A stretch of 64,000 nucleotides of DNA from Jeotgalibacillus haloalkalitolerans (GCF_034427455.1 NZ_JAXQNN010000002.1:372001-436000); one strand, 5' to 3'; shown: positions 8,371-17,778, counted from the first letter of the stretch. Notes: generated by a model from the letters alone, not told the origin. Numbers and translations are program-made.

Positions 8371-9180
8371 TTATTTACCGATAAACATTTGAGTCCAGTA
8401 ATTTCCGTTCTCAACATATCCTACCCCAATGTGAGTATATGATGTACTTAAAATATTTTTACGGTGTCCTTCACTGTTCATCCATGCAGTTACAACCTGC
8501 TCTGGTGTCCGTTGCCCCATCGCAATGTTTTCACCAGCTGAACGGTAGTCAATTCCGTAAGATTTCATCATATCAAAAGGTGATCCATAAGTTGGGCTGG
8601 TATGAGAAAAATATTGATTTCTCGCCATATCAGCAGACTTCTCTTCTGCTACAACTGAAAGTTCTGTGTCAGCTTGCAGTGCCGGCAGACCATATTTGCT
8701 TCTTTCCTGATTTGTTAATTCAATTACCTGAGCTTCAAAGCTTCCAAGTTCATCAGCTGAAGCTTCATTTTGTGGCGCCTGTACCTCTGGTTCAACTTCA
8801 GGTTCAGTATTTTCTTCAGCTGGTGCTTCAGTTACATTTGCAGGCGTGTCAACTTCCTCTGCAGGCACTTCAGCTCTTTCTACCGGCATCTCAGTTTCAG
8901 TATTTGTTTCTGGTGCCGCCTGCTGTTCGACAGGTTGTGTAGGCTCTTTTTCTACCGGTACTTCAGTTTCAGGTTCAGTCATTTTTTCTGCACTAGCTGG
9001 AGCAGCTTTTTTCCAAGTGATTTTTTCAAAATCCTTATAGTAAACTTGTATGTCATACTGCTTAATAATTTGTTCAATGTAGTTTTGATAGAGATCTCTA
9101 TCCCAATGCGCACTTGCCGTACCTGAAGGCGCTAACAATGCGATTGCCACTGCTGCTGATGCAATTACTTTTCCAAACAT
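8371..9180 (-). CDS. Secreted CAP-domain protein (YkwD-like)
   Basis: A 269-residue exported protein. Residues 1-24 are a signal peptide (cleavage after ASA). Residues about 50-150 form a low-complexity Glu/Pro/Ala-rich linker with repeated PVE/PAE units, and residues about 152-267 are a CAP/SCP (pathogenesis-related 1-like) domain with the usual LTNQERxKYGLPAL start, the SHTSP segment, GENIAMG and the HRKNILS segment. Such YkwD/YlbC-type proteins are secreted or spore-coat associated in Bacillales; their activity is not known. The start at 9180 has GGAGGGATTTAC upstream. Monocistronic. Confidence 0.88.
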   Translation of the reverse strand: MFGKVIASAAVAIALLAPSGTASAHWDRDLYQNYIEQIIKQYDIQVYYKDFEKITWKKAAPASAEKMTEPETEVPVEKEPTQPVEQQAAPETNTETEMPVERAEVPAEEVDTPANVTEAPAEENTEPEVEPEVQAPQNEASADELGSFEAQVIELTNQERSKYGLPALQADTELSVVAEEKSADMARNQYFSHTSPTYGSPFDMMKSYGIDYRSAGENIAMGQRTPEQVVTAWMNSEGHRKNILSTSYTHIGVGYVENGNYWTQMFIGK

Positions 9181-9481
9181 GTAAATCCCTCCAAATGTGT
9201 TTTGTCTTTCGACACACTCATCTTATCATCCGTTTTCATGTAATAATGATGGGAGTATCTGGAGGGGTTTACATACAGGAACATTCTTCTAATCTATAAA
9301 TCATTTATTTCAAATTTAGTGGATTCATTGTGATGATATATAGGATTTCTAAAAATATACCTCAGTAGAATTAATTAACAGGAATGCTAAAGGATCGCTT
9401 CACACGGTAAACATTACAAATAACTAGTGATTGACAGCATTATATGTCACGTGCTTTTTTAACATTTATGACAACTGTTTT
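9181..9481. other. Intergenic stretch, no gene seen
   Basis: An AT-rich gap between the CAP gene and the 85-aa gene, both transcribed leftward. I see no RBS-led ORF, RNA gene or convincing hairpin terminator. It must hold the promoter of the CAP gene, but I could not settle on one. Confidence 0.5.
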
Positions 9482-9739
9482 TCATTTATTAAAGTTTTGT
9501 TCAAACAGGTCCTTTACATAATTTATCAGGATTTCCTGATGTCCTGAATTCAGATCAGACTGTCTGATCATTTGTATTGTAATCTGCAGCTTTGTTTCAG
9601 GCGACCGTCTGAGCCTTGGATGTGTATTTTCATCAGAAAGTTCACTCACAATTGAGGATTTCATATGCTCAATTGTCTCAAATGATCTGTTATTCCATAA
9701 TGAAGAATATAATTGTAAGATCAGTGCTCTATCTGTCAT
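9482..9739 (-). CDS. Unknown 85-aa protein coupled to G3E GTPase
   Basis: A small, soluble, mostly helical protein (85 residues) that I do not recognise. ATG 9739 shares its A with the TGA stop of the upstream GTPase gene (TGATG), so it is almost certainly translated by re-initiation; a GTG one codon upstream is less likely. It contains no cysteine pairs, membrane segments or known motif. Tight coupling suggests it works with, or is regulated together with, the GTPase. Confidence 0.7.
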   Translation of the reverse strand: MTDRALILQLYSSLWNNRSFETIEHMKSSIVSELSDENTHPRLRRSPETKLQITIQMIRQSDLNSGHQEILINYVKDLFEQNFNK

Positions 9740-10650
9740 CACTGTAATTCCATCAGTTCTTTTTTAATTTGATCTTCATCTAAATTTTCCCCAATAATGA
9801 CAAAGTTAGCTGTCATTTTCATATCATGATCAAAAAACAGAGGCATCCCATATGAATATTGAAATAAAACAGGATACTTATCGCCCGTAAACGGAATAAA
9901 GCCTTTCATACGGTAGATAGAAGATGATGCATTTCTCAGCCATGCATCAAATGCCTCCCTTTCAATTGAATGCTGAAAAGTAAAAACAACCACATTTAAT
10001 TGCAGCTCATGATTCACTCTGAGCTGTGTCGCGCCGTCAAATTTTTTCAGTCTTATCTGGTCAAGTAAGGTGAAATCAATTTTTGACTGTTCAGTCAAGA
10101 CAATTCTCGATGATGTCAGTGATTGGATTTCATTTAGTATTACTGGAATCCGGCTTTCTGTGACCAGGTCCACTTTATTCAACAGAACAATACCGGCATA
10201 CTTAATTTGTTCCCTCATCAGCTGAAGTGCCTGTATCGACAGCTCATCTCTTTTTTCCCATTGAAGGGCATCTACAGTTGTAATGATTCCCTTAAAGCTG
10301 AATTGATCAGCAAACAATGGAGATAACACGGAGTCTACCACTTCAACAGGATGCGCCACACCGGTTGTCTCGATGATTAATGTATCAAATCCTCCGTCAA
10401 TTAATAATTGCTGGAGCTGACTTTCAAGTTTGTCCTGAATTGTACAGCAAATGCACCCGTCCAATAGTTCTGATAAAGGAATATCTTTATCTACTTCTTC
10501 AGAATCAATTGAAACTTTTCCAGCTTCATTCATTAAAACAGCCGGTGTACGTCCCTGTTCTTTTTCAAAACGAATCAGATTTTTTAATAATGTTGTCTTC
10601 CCGCTACCCAGAAATCCGGATAATAAATAGACAGGTATATTCTTACTCAT
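9739..10650 (-). CDS. G3E-family GTPase, CobW/zinc chaperone type
   Basis: A 303-residue P-loop GTPase of the G3E (COG0523) family. It has Walker A GFLGSGKTT (residues 12-20), the metal-binding CxCC motif (Cys66-Ile-Cys68-Cys69) and an NKVD base-recognition motif, followed by the C-terminal CobW domain (about 210-300). Members load zinc, cobalt or nickel into client metalloenzymes using GTP. No Zur-like box was noticed upstream, so the metal cannot be inferred. Start ATG 10650 follows GGGATGAGAAG. The downstream 85-aa gene is translationally coupled. Confidence 0.88.
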   Translation of the reverse strand: MSKNIPVYLLSGFLGSGKTTLLKNLIRFEKEQGRTPAVLMNEAGKVSIDSEEVDKDIPLSELLDGCICCTIQDKLESQLQQLLIDGGFDTLIIETTGVAHPVEVVDSVLSPLFADQFSFKGIITTVDALQWEKRDELSIQALQLMREQIKYAGIVLLNKVDLVTESRIPVILNEIQSLTSSRIVLTEQSKIDFTLLDQIRLKKFDGATQLRVNHELQLNVVVFTFQHSIEREAFDAWLRNASSSIYRMKGFIPFTGDKYPVLFQYSYGMPLFFDHDMKMTANFVIIGENLDEDQIKKELMELQ

Positions 10651-10663
10651 CTTCTCATCCCTT

Positions 10664-10697
10664 CAAAAAAACCCGGCCATGCTGAAGGCCGGGTTTA
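10664..10697 (-). terminator. Terminator of ctpA
   Basis: Stem CCCGGCC/GGCCGGG (10672-10693) followed on the minus strand by a T7 tract. It separates ctpA from the downstream G3E GTPase gene. Confidence 0.9.
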
Positions 10698-10706
10698 ATG
10701 TTTTAT

Positions 10707-12200
10707 TTATGAAGCTTCATCAGCCTCAATATTTGCCTCTTCGATTAAATACTCTATTGCACGGTTTACCTGTGGATCATCTTTCTCAAGCTGCTCTCTT
10801 AAGCTCAGCATGATAGATGAAGCTGTTTCCGGACTGATCACGCCAGTCACTTCAAGATCATTATCTTCCTGGTAGGCTTCAACTGCACTGACAGTTTCCT
10901 CATCATATAAGCCATCAATATTACCAGGGTTTAATCCAAGTGCATCGAGCATTTGTTCAGCCACTTTCACATCTTCTGAAAGCATCGACTCTTCAAGATC
11001 TGCATCAATGTTTAAATAAGGTAACGAAGCATATTCAGGCATATCCACTTCAGTTGTAGGTGCGACACCCTTTTCATGCACCCAGTTGTCATCAGGTGTC
11101 AGCCATCTTGCCGTCGTAATTTTCATATTAGAAGAATCATTGAAGTCTTCCGCTGTCTGAACCGTTCCTTTACCGAAAGTATTTTTACCGAATAAAGGTA
11201 TGTCTGCTGTTTCATTTACAGCAGCTGCAACGATTTCAGAAGCACTGGCACTGCCCTCATCAATAATGACAGCAGTTGGTACTTCCACTTTGTCGCCTTC
11301 CTGTGCAGCAATAACCTGCTTATCACCATTACTCTCTTCAATCTGAACAATCGTTTCACCGGCTGGTACAAACAGATTTGAGATTGAAATTGCCTGTGGC
11401 AGCAGGCCGCCAGGGTTTTGTCTTAAATCGAGCACAAGTGCCTCCATCCCCTGAGATTCAAGGTCCTGTAAAGCTTCTGTCAGCTCGTCATAAGTTGTTT
11501 CTGAGAAACTTGTCAGCTGTACTGTAGCGACATTCTGCTCGTCCATTTCATAATATACGGTTTCTAAAGGAATATCGTCTCTTGTAATCGTGACTTCAAT
11601 TGTATCCTGTGCACCTGGACGCTGAATAGTCAGCGTCACGTCAGTTCCTTTTTCACCTCTGATCAGCATCACTGCTTCAGAAGCGCTCATTCCCTGAATA
11701 CTCTCGCCATCCACGGCAAGAATCTGATCATTTGGCTGGATACCTGCTCTCTCAGCCGGAGAACCTTTAATTGGGGAAACTACCGTAATCAGGTCATTCA
11801 TTGACTGAATTTCTGCGCCAATCCCCTGAAAGCTTGAAGTAATATTTTCATTAAACTGGGCAGTCTCTTCCTGATTCATGTAATCAGAGTAAGGGTCCCC
11901 CAGCGCATCCACCATTCCATTAATTGCTCCATTAATCAGGTCTTCTTCTTCATATTCCAGGAAGTAATCCTCCTGAATTGTATCGTACGCTTCATAAAGT
12001 TTATTAAATTCGGTACGCTCCTGCACACCTACTGTCACTGCCTTTTCATCACCAAATGATAAAGCAAAAATAGAAATACCGGCAGTTGCTAAAACAGTAA
12101 AGAATAAAAGCATCACGAAATGAAATTTCTTAATATTCACGTAATTTGATAAGGTTTCCTTCGCTTCTTCTTTTGTTACATCTTGATGCTCGTTATCCAT
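10707..12200 (-). CDS. ctpA: Carboxy-terminal processing serine protease
   Basis: A 497-residue S41 peptidase anchored outside the membrane. It has an N-terminal membrane segment (about 27-48), a PDZ domain (about 115-195), the S41 protease core (about 210-395) with the Ser/Lys/Gln catalytic set Ser319 (GSASASE), Lys344 and Gln348 (FGKGTVQ), and a C-terminal peptidoglycan-binding domain (about 415-480). Family members trim C-termini of envelope proteins such as cell-wall hydrolases. Position next to deoD and yozE matches ctpA of B. subtilis rather than ctpB. Start has AAGTGGTGAAAAA upstream. A single gene bounded by a terminator. Confidence 0.9.
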   Translation of the reverse strand: MDNEHQDVTKEEAKETLSNYVNIKKFHFVMLLFFTVLATAGISIFALSFGDEKAVTVGVQERTEFNKLYEAYDTIQEDYFLEYEEEDLINGAINGMVDALGDPYSDYMNQEETAQFNENITSSFQGIGAEIQSMNDLITVVSPIKGSPAERAGIQPNDQILAVDGESIQGMSASEAVMLIRGEKGTDVTLTIQRPGAQDTIEVTITRDDIPLETVYYEMDEQNVATVQLTSFSETTYDELTEALQDLESQGMEALVLDLRQNPGGLLPQAISISNLFVPAGETIVQIEESNGDKQVIAAQEGDKVEVPTAVIIDEGSASASEIVAAAVNETADIPLFGKNTFGKGTVQTAEDFNDSSNMKITTARWLTPDDNWVHEKGVAPTTEVDMPEYASLPYLNIDADLEESMLSEDVKVAEQMLDALGLNPGNIDGLYDEETVSAVEAYQEDNDLEVTGVISPETASSIMLSLREQLEKDDPQVNRAIEYLIEEANIEADEAS

Positions 12201-12410
12201 TTTTTCACCACTTTCTAATCTTACGCGTATGACAATCTATTTTATCTTAACAGCTTTAGGTATATAGGAAAAGCAAAATCTGATCATTCATCAATATGTC
12301 GAAATTGATCAGTTGTATGTAATTAATATGAGCGCTTCGGTAACATTCTCCGCCCGTCCGCGTAAAGCGACCTTTATCCAGCAGCCAGCTTTAACAATGC
12401 CATTATGAAA

Positions 12411-12440
12411 ACAAAACCGGCTGCAAAAATGCAGCCGGTA
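12411..12440 (-). terminator. Terminator of deoD
   Basis: Perfect stem CCGGCTGC/GCAGCCGG (12417-12438) directly after the stop codon, followed on the minus strand by TTTTGTTTT. Confidence 0.9.
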
Positions 12441-12445
12441 GGATC

Positions 12446-13150
12446 TTATTCTGCGATTGCAGCATCAAGCGCAACAACGATCATGTCGTTGAATGTGACC
12501 TGGCGCTCTTCAGAAGAAGTAGCCTCACCAGTTAAGATATGATCGCTTACAGTCAGAACTGAAAGTGCTCTTCTGCCGTGTTTAGCAGCAAGTGTGTAAA
12601 GTGCTGATGTTTCCATTTCAACTGCAAGGATTCCGTATTGTGCCCACTTTTCGTGCTCAGCATTGTCATCATAGAAAATGTCAGCAGTGAATACGTTACC
12701 AACCTGCAGGTTAAGTCCCTTTTCAAGACCTGCATCATATGCATTCTTTAATAGACCAAAGTCAGCTGCAGGAGCATAGTCAACTCCCTTGAAAGTTCTC
12801 TGGTTCATATTATTGTCAGTTGATGCAGTCATTGCAAGAATAACGTCTCGCACTTTTACATCTTTCTGGATTGCGCCGCATGTCCCAACACGGATCAGAT
12901 TTTTAACACCGTACTCTTCAATTAGTTCATTTGCATAAATTGAAATTGATGGTACACCCATTCCAGTACCCTGCACTGAAATTCTGTGGCCTTTATATGT
13001 ACCAGTGTACCCGAACATATTTCTAACTTCGTTATAGCAGGTTACATCCTCTAAAAATGTTTCTGCAATATATTTTGCACGCAATGGATCGCCAGGTAAA
13101 AGTACCGTTTCAGCGATATCACCTTTTTTTGCACCAATATGAATACTCAT
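12446..13150 (-). CDS. deoD: Purine nucleoside phosphorylase DeoD
   Basis: A 234-residue, homohexameric-type purine nucleoside phosphorylase that splits (deoxy)adenosine and related nucleosides with phosphate for purine salvage. The family N-terminus [22 protein letters not shown], the GTCGAI phosphate and ribose region and the VEMETSALY segment are all present. Of two adjacent ATGs, 13150 matches the family start and has GGGAGG 7 bases upstream; a longer open frame to 13210 is promoter DNA. Single gene with its own promoter and terminator. Confidence 0.95.
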   Translation of the reverse strand: MSIHIGAKKGDIAETVLLPGDPLRAKYIAETFLEDVTCYNEVRNMFGYTGTYKGHRISVQGTGMGVPSISIYANELIEEYGVKNLIRVGTCGAIQKDVKVRDVILAMTASTDNNMNQRTFKGVDYAPAADFGLLKNAYDAGLEKGLNLQVGNVFTADIFYDDNAEHEKWAQYGILAVEMETSALYTLAAKHGRRALSVLTVSDHILTGEATSSEERQVTFNDMIVVALDAAIAE

Positions 13151-13181
13151 CATATTTCCTCCCTTACCTTTATGAAGCCTT

Positions 13182-13210
13182 ATTGTAGCTCTTTTCATTG
13201 ATTTTTTCAA
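13182..13210 (-). promoter_or_regulatory. deoD promoter
   Basis: Minus-strand -35 TTGAAA (13205-13210) and -10 TACAAT (13182-13187) with a 17-base spacer, about 32 bases before the start codon. Sigma-A type. Confidence 0.65.
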
Positions 13211-13247
13211 CTGATATGTAGATTCGGAGTTGCTACTAAGTATTTAG

Positions 13248-13466
13248 CTACTTTGATTCAGTCTGATACTCGTCCCAAAGTTCATCAAAAATCACGGCAA
13301 GTGAAAAATAATGCTCGGTAGTTTCTATATATTGGCTGATTTCGTTGTAATTTTTAGACCTTCTCGGGAAATCACCGTCTTCGTAAATTTTATTTGCAAG
13401 CTTTTCCTTGCCATCACGAGGCGTCGGCTCCCTGTACTTCAGCACATAATGATAAAACGTCTTCAT
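13248..13466 (-). CDS. yozE: YozE-family small protein (UPF0346)
   Basis: A 72-residue soluble helical protein of the YozE/UPF0346 family (SAM-like helical fold). The signature FYHYVLKYREP...DGKEKLANKIYEDGDFPRRSKNYNEIS matches the family closely in length and composition. Its function is not established. Start 13466 has AAGGAGGGAGAACA upstream. It stands beside deoD and ctpA as in other Bacillales. Confidence 0.88.
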   Translation of the reverse strand: MKTFYHYVLKYREPTPRDGKEKLANKIYEDGDFPRRSKNYNEISQYIETTEHYFSLAVIFDELWDEYQTESK

Positions 13467-13554
13467 TGTTCTCCCTCCTTATCGCTAAAAGATAACGGGT
13501 TATCTAAATTCTTTATTTTCATCACTCATTTTTTATTTCACCTTATCCAATTTA

Positions 13555-13591
13555 GCATAAAAAAAACTGTTCCCCAAGTTTAGGGAACAGT
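13555..13591 (-). terminator. Terminator of EIIA-Glc-like gene
   Basis: Stem ACTGTTCCC/GGGAACAGT (13566-13591) with a T-rich minus-strand tail (TTTTTTTT). Confidence 0.88.
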
Positions 13592-13599
13592 CATCACAA

Positions 13600-14100
13600 T
13601 TATTTAGATGATACGTCCATTACAGTGTCCTGCCCTGCTTGAACAGATGAAGCTGATTTCTTTTCAATACCTGCCAGATCATCACCATTTGTTACGATGA
13701 CTGGAGTAATAATGCTTTTAGCTTCTGCTTTGACCAGTTCAAGATCAAATGTTACTAATGGGTCTCCAACACTAACTTTTGAACCCTCGGAAACGTGAGC
13801 GTCGAACCCGTTTCCTTCCATTGATACTGTTTCAAGACCGATATGGATCAGAATCTCAGCTCCATTTTTAGCCTTAAGACCAATTGCGTGCTTTGTCGGG
13901 AAGACCTGAACCACTTCACCGTCAATTGGAGAAACAACTTTTCCTTCAGTCGGCTCAATTGCGATTCCGTCACCCATCATTTTTTGAGAGAATACAGGAT
14001 CCGGTACTTCCTCAAGTGTTAGCAGATTACCTGTTAATGGTGATTTGATTTCGACGTTTTTTGGTGCTTCTTCTTTTTTACCGAATAATTTTTTTAGCAT
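13600..14100 (-). CDS. ypqE: PTS glucose-type EIIA domain protein (YpqE-like)
   Basis: A free-standing 166-residue EIIA-Glc/Crr-fold protein that would accept phosphate from HPr and pass it to an EIIB partner. The active histidine is His86 in ILIHIGLETV, with the partner His71 in FPTKHAIGL. No EIIBC gene lies nearby, so it must serve a transporter elsewhere, as YpqE is thought to in B. subtilis. The start at 14100 follows GAGGAGCGTGATTAG. Single gene. Confidence 0.9.
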   Translation of the reverse strand: MLKKLFGKKEEAPKNVEIKSPLTGNLLTLEEVPDPVFSQKMMGDGIAIEPTEGKVVSPIDGEVVQVFPTKHAIGLKAKNGAEILIHIGLETVSMEGNGFDAHVSEGSKVSVGDPLVTFDLELVKAEAKSIITPVIVTNGDDLAGIEKKSASSVQAGQDTVMDVSSK

Positions 14101-14194
14101 CTAATCACGCTCCTCATGTATATATAGACCAAATTCCATCCCTTTAAACTTTCGCATTTAGCAGTTTATCAGATTGTTCATCTATTCACAAGTA

Positions 14195-14617
14195 TTATTC
14201 ATTGAATAACTTCTGATATTTACCATATCCCTCTTTTTCAAGGTCTTCTTTACGTATAAATCTCATTGCAGCTGAATTAATGCAGTATCTTAAACCATCC
14301 GGCCCCGGTCCATCATCAAATACATGCCCTAAATGAGAATCCGCTTCATTAGATCTTACCTCAGTCCTGATCATAAAGTGGCTTGTATCTTTTTTCTCTT
14401 CAATCTCACTTTGGTCAATTGGCTTTGTAAAACTTGGCCATCCGCATCCGGCATCATACTTGTCTTTTGAGCTGAATAATGGTTTACCCGAGATAATATC
14501 AACGTAAATCCCGTCAGCAAATTCATCCCAGTATTCATTTTTAAAGGGTGGTTCAGTACCATTTTTCTGTGTAACTTCAAATTGCATTTTGTTTAACTCA
14601 TTTACGTTTTTCTTCAT
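14195..14617 (-). CDS. msrB: Methionine-R-sulfoxide reductase MsrB
   Basis: A 140-residue MsrB that reduces the R form of methionine sulfoxide in proteins, using thioredoxin. The catalytic cysteine is Cys112 in [11 protein letters not shown] and the probable resolving cysteine is Cys58 in AGCGWPSF; the paired CxxC zinc site of some MsrBs is absent. It begins in an ATGA overlap with the msrA stop, so both reductases are made together to cover both sulfoxide stereoisomers. Confidence 0.95.
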   Translation of the reverse strand: MKKNVNELNKMQFEVTQKNGTEPPFKNEYWDEFADGIYVDIISGKPLFSSKDKYDAGCGWPSFTKPIDQSEIEEKKDTSHFMIRTEVRSNEADSHLGHVFDDGPGPDGLRYCINSAAMRFIRKEDLEKEGYGKYQKLFNE

Positions 14618-15150
14618 CGTCTCAGCCTTTCTGTATTTTGTTCGACCATTCTTTTTCTGCCTGATCCTGCGTAATAAGCCTGATAATGAGCAGGATTTTT
14701 CTGATAATAATCCTGATGTGCTTCTTCAGCAGGGTAAAATACGGATGCATCAAAGATATCTGTTACAATTGGTTTTTTAAATTTACCGCTTGCTTCAAGT
14801 TCTTTTTTAGATGCTTCTGCCAGGCGTCTCTGTTCTTCATTATGGACGTAAATCGCTGTTTTATATGATTCACCCCGGTCAAAAAACTGTCCGCCTGGAT
14901 CTGTCGGATCAATTTGCACCCAAAAGAGTTCCAGCAGCTTTTCGTAAGGATAGACATCGGGATCAAATATAATCTGAACTGCTTCGCGATGCCCTGTCGT
15001 TTCACTGCATACTTCCTGATAAGTCGGATTTTCCGTATGACCTCCCGTATAACCTGAAGTAACGGATTGAATGCCCGGTTCCTGATCAAACGGTTTGACC
15101 ATACACCAGAAACACCCTCCTGCGAATGTTGCTTTTTCGTAATTAGTCAT
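14614..15150 (-). CDS. msrA: Methionine-S-sulfoxide reductase MsrA
   Basis: A 178-residue MsrA for the S form of methionine sulfoxide. The catalytic motif GCFWC places the nucleophile at Cys13. The conserved SGYTGG and HAEAVQ-type ([12 protein letters not shown]) segments follow. Start at 15150 has GGAGTGATGAGAC upstream. It lies 15 bases after ypmS and overlaps msrB, giving a ypmR-ypmS-msrA-msrB operon as in B. subtilis. Confidence 0.95.
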   Translation of the reverse strand: MTNYEKATFAGGCFWCMVKPFDQEPGIQSVTSGYTGGHTENPTYQEVCSETTGHREAVQIIFDPDVYPYEKLLELFWVQIDPTDPGGQFFDRGESYKTAIYVHNEEQRRLAEASKKELEASGKFKKPIVTDIFDASVFYPAEEAHQDYYQKNPAHYQAYYAGSGRKRMVEQNTERLRR

Positions 15151-15165
15151 GTCTCATCACTCCTA

Positions 15166-15741
15166 TTACTTTGGAACATAGATTGAAAATGAAATTTCAT
15201 CATCTTCCAAGTCAAATTGATTCGTTTTTACATTCAGACCCTGCGCAACATCTATTTCTGTTACCTGTACAACAATCTGCTGATTTTGAGGTTCCATGAC
15301 CACCCATTCCGGAAACTCATAGGAATCATCAATGAACTTCAAAACGGATGAAACGGGCAGATCAATTGCACCGAGAGAAAGACTTTCCTGTGTTAACAGC
15401 AGGTTGCCGTTTTCAAGTGCGTTCGCTTCAAAAGACATTTGAAAATCAATACTTGTACTGAAGATTGGAATTTCACCATTCAGCTTTACTCTGTCATCAA
15501 AAAGTACCGAATAATCAATTGACCCACCCAGTTCCTCTTCAATAAACCGGTTGGCCACAATCGTCAGGTCCTCTCTGTTTGTAATGACTTCAAATTCAGC
15601 CCTGGATTCAGGAGGCGCTTCTTGTGATGCATTTGCCTGCTCTCCTTCCACAGGACGTAACAGCAGATAAGCAATCACTGCTGTCGCGATTAATATGACT
15701 GATAATAATCCAAAAAACATCAATTTCCAAAAATTTCTCAT
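15166..15741 (-). CDS. ypmS: YpmS-family membrane-anchored protein
   Basis: A 191-residue protein with a short cytosolic start, one N-terminal membrane helix (about 6-28) and an extracytoplasmic domain of DUF2140 (YpmS) type. Start ATG 15741 was chosen because AAGGAG lies 9 bases upstream; ATGs further upstream overlap that site. One base separates it from the ypmR stop. The role is unknown; constant pairing with the SGNH lipoprotein YpmR suggests both act on the same envelope substrate. Confidence 0.85.
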   Translation of the reverse strand: MRNFWKLMFFGLLSVILIATAVIAYLLLRPVEGEQANASQEAPPESRAEFEVITNREDLTIVANRFIEEELGGSIDYSVLFDDRVKLNGEIPIFSTSIDFQMSFEANALENGNLLLTQESLSLGAIDLPVSSVLKFIDDSYEFPEWVVMEPQNQQIVVQVTEIDVAQGLNVKTNQFDLEDDEISFSIYVPK

Positions 15742-15742
15742 T

Positions 15743-16552
15743 TTACTCATCTCCTTGACTGCTGCCTGCATCCAATACTTCAATCACACCCGTTTCAATT
15801 CTTTTTGCAATTAAAGAGTAGCCTTCATCATTAGGATGGAAATAATCAGTGTGCAGTAGATTTTGATCAGTTTGCCTGAACAGGTCTGCGACTTCTACAT
15901 ATGAAGTATTATCATAGTCGCTTATGATACTCTCTCCACTGTCATTCCATGTATCAACAATCATTTTCATTTCCTTTACATCTGCTGAAAACATAAAAAA
16001 CGGATTATAAATACCCATGAGCACAACTGATATTTCAGGATTGATTGATCTGATTTCAGACAAAATTTCAGTTAAATTCTCCTCGTAATTTAACCTTTCA
16101 CCTTCAAAGCTTTCAAATGAAAGTGAAGGGAACGTGCTTTTTACAACTTTCATTACATCATTTCCGCCGATTGTAATAATGGCTACATCTGAAGCAGCAA
16201 TTGCGGTCTGTAAGTCATTTTCCTCTCTAACCCTTTTCAGCAGCTGATCTGAACGGTTACCTCTTTTGCCGTAATTTAAAATATCCACTTCCCCAATCCC
16301 GTCCCTGTTTTCAAGACTTGTTTCGAGCAGTGGAACATATCCTCCAAGATCTGTGCTGTCTCCAACTCCCTGAGTAAGCGAATCACCTAAAGATACGATC
16401 TTGAGAGGCTCAGGGAAAAATCCCTCTTTAGGCAGCTCTTTCTGGGGAAGATCAACTTCTCTCATCTGCTGTTCTGATGAGACGTTACTGCAAGCTGAAA
16501 GCATAACTAGCATAATCAATAAAAAAATTAGTCCAGCTTTATTATTTACCAT
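15743..16552 (-). CDS. ypmR: SGNH-hydrolase lipoprotein YpmR
   Basis: A 269-residue lipoprotein esterase or lipase of the GDSL/SGNH fold. The signal peptide ends in the lipobox LSAC. The four catalytic blocks are visible: VSLGDSLTQG (Ser), a central Gly, GGND (Asn) and DYFHPND (Asp/His). The start ATG 16552 follows AGGTGATTGAA; the open frame continues upstream without a site. First gene of the ypmRS-msrAB operon. The lipid or wall substrate is unknown. Confidence 0.88.
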   Translation of the reverse strand: MVNNKAGLIFLLIMLVMLSACSNVSSEQQMREVDLPQKELPKEGFFPEPLKIVSLGDSLTQGVGDSTDLGGYVPLLETSLENRDGIGEVDILNYGKRGNRSDQLLKRVREENDLQTAIAASDVAIITIGGNDVMKVVKSTFPSLSFESFEGERLNYEENLTEILSEIRSINPEISVVLMGIYNPFFMFSADVKEMKMIVDTWNDSGESIISDYDNTSYVEVADLFRQTDQNLLHTDYFHPNDEGYSLIAKRIETGVIEVLDAGSSQGDE

Positions 16553-16633
16553 TTCAATCACCTGCCTAACTCCTCTATTCACATTATAACACCTGGAAAT
16601 TAGGTTCAAACAATCCGCTGCCTGCTGAATCTG

Positions 16634-16666
16634 TAAAAAAACTGTGTCCTCTATGCAGACACAGTT
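16634..16666 (-). terminator. Terminator of degV-family gene
   Basis: Stem ACTGTGTC/GACACAGT (16641-16665) with a T tract on the minus strand. Confidence 0.88.
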
Positions 16667-16707
16667 TTTATCACGTCATATTAAATTTTAATGAAATAAG
16701 ATGTCAA

Positions 16708-17529
16708 TTATTCATAATAGAACATAAATCCGATTGCACCTTTGCCTGTGTGAGTCGATATGACCGGTGTAGTTTCATTTAAAAAAACATCCTCACTGAT
16801 TTTGCTGATCACTTTTTCAGCAAGCGGCATTCCATCAGCATGTACTACACTTACCTCTTTTACTTTCCTGCCTTTGGTTTCCTGCTCGTATTGTGCAACA
16901 AGGTACTTTGCAACCTGAGTATAGTTTCTGGCCTTAGATACAGGTGTATATTCCCCACCGGCTAACGATGCGATTGGTTTAATGTTCAGAAGTGAACCCA
17001 GGAATGCTCTTCCCTTACCGATTCTTCCACCCTTCACAAGGTTTTCAAGTGTATCAACAACGACATATAAAGAAGAATGATCTTTAACTTTTTGTACAAG
17101 TTCCTTGATCTCTTCTGTATTTTTACCATGATTTGCAGCTTCAGCAGCCTCTATGACCTGATATGAAAGGGCTCTGGATATAAACCCTGAATCAATGACA
17201 GTTACTTTCGTATCAGTCATTTCAGCAGCACTTTCTGCTGATCGAACGGTCCCGCTCATTTTACCTGTCATATGAATAGAAATGACTTCAGAGCCGTCTT
17301 CACCTAATCGATCATATACTTCTTTAAATGCTCCTGCAGAAGGCTGGGAACTCTTAGGTAACTCTTTAGAGGCTGCCATTTTAGTCATAAACTCGGATGG
17401 TGAAATTTCAACTCGATCCAGGTAGGATTCACCGTCAATGACCAGCGTTAAAGGTACCACCGTAATACCGTACTTATCAATTTCCTCATTTGTTAAATCT
17501 GAAGTTGAGTCAGTTACAATTTTAATCAT
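16708..17529 (-). CDS. DegV-family fatty-acid-binding protein
   Basis: A 273-residue DegV/FakB-type protein. It begins MIKIVTDSTSDL, the family hallmark, and shows SQPSAGAF and the GKGRAFLG segment of the lipid pocket. Family members bind a fatty acid and present it to the kinase FakA for phosphorylation before phospholipid synthesis. ATG 17529 has GAGGGG 7 bases upstream. Single gene with its own terminator; several DegV paralogues are usual in Bacillales, so the lipid preference cannot be said. Confidence 0.9.
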   Translation of the reverse strand: MIKIVTDSTSDLTNEEIDKYGITVVPLTLVIDGESYLDRVEISPSEFMTKMAASKELPKSSQPSAGAFKEVYDRLGEDGSEVISIHMTGKMSGTVRSAESAAEMTDTKVTVIDSGFISRALSYQVIEAAEAANHGKNTEEIKELVQKVKDHSSLYVVVDTLENLVKGGRIGKGRAFLGSLLNIKPIASLAGGEYTPVSKARNYTQVAKYLVAQYEQETKGRKVKEVSVVHADGMPLAEKVISKISEDVFLNETTPVISTHTGKGAIGFMFYYE

Positions 17530-17713
17530 TAAACTACCCCTCATCCAATAGGTTATTACCTCATATTATACTAACTATTTCCCGAATCTCCTAATACTTC
17601 AGGATATTTTTTAAAATAAGTGACAGTTGTCATGTCCAGTTGATATGAAAGGTTTTAAAACGCTTTATCAGTGTAATATTCTGCTCCTTGGAATCCATGT
17701 GCCTCTTTAGTGA

Positions 17714-17742
17714 TTGCCTGAATATTATGATAGCAGTACAAT
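17714..17742 (+). promoter_or_regulatory. yplQ promoter
   Basis: -35 TTGCCT (17714-17719), 17-base spacer, -10 TACAAT (17737-17742), about 36 bases before the chosen start. Confidence 0.65.
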
Positions 17743-17778
17743 AATATAAATAGAACAATCATAGAGGTGATAGACAGA

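Noticed and set aside
8439-9126. Several overlapping plus-strand ORFs opposite the CAP-protein gene
   Set aside because: They mirror the low-complexity Glu/Pro/Ala linker of the real gene; no start site or independent features.
9254-9481. Putative sigma-A promoter around TTGACA at 9433
   Set aside because: No -10 at a workable distance in the plus direction and no gene to serve there.
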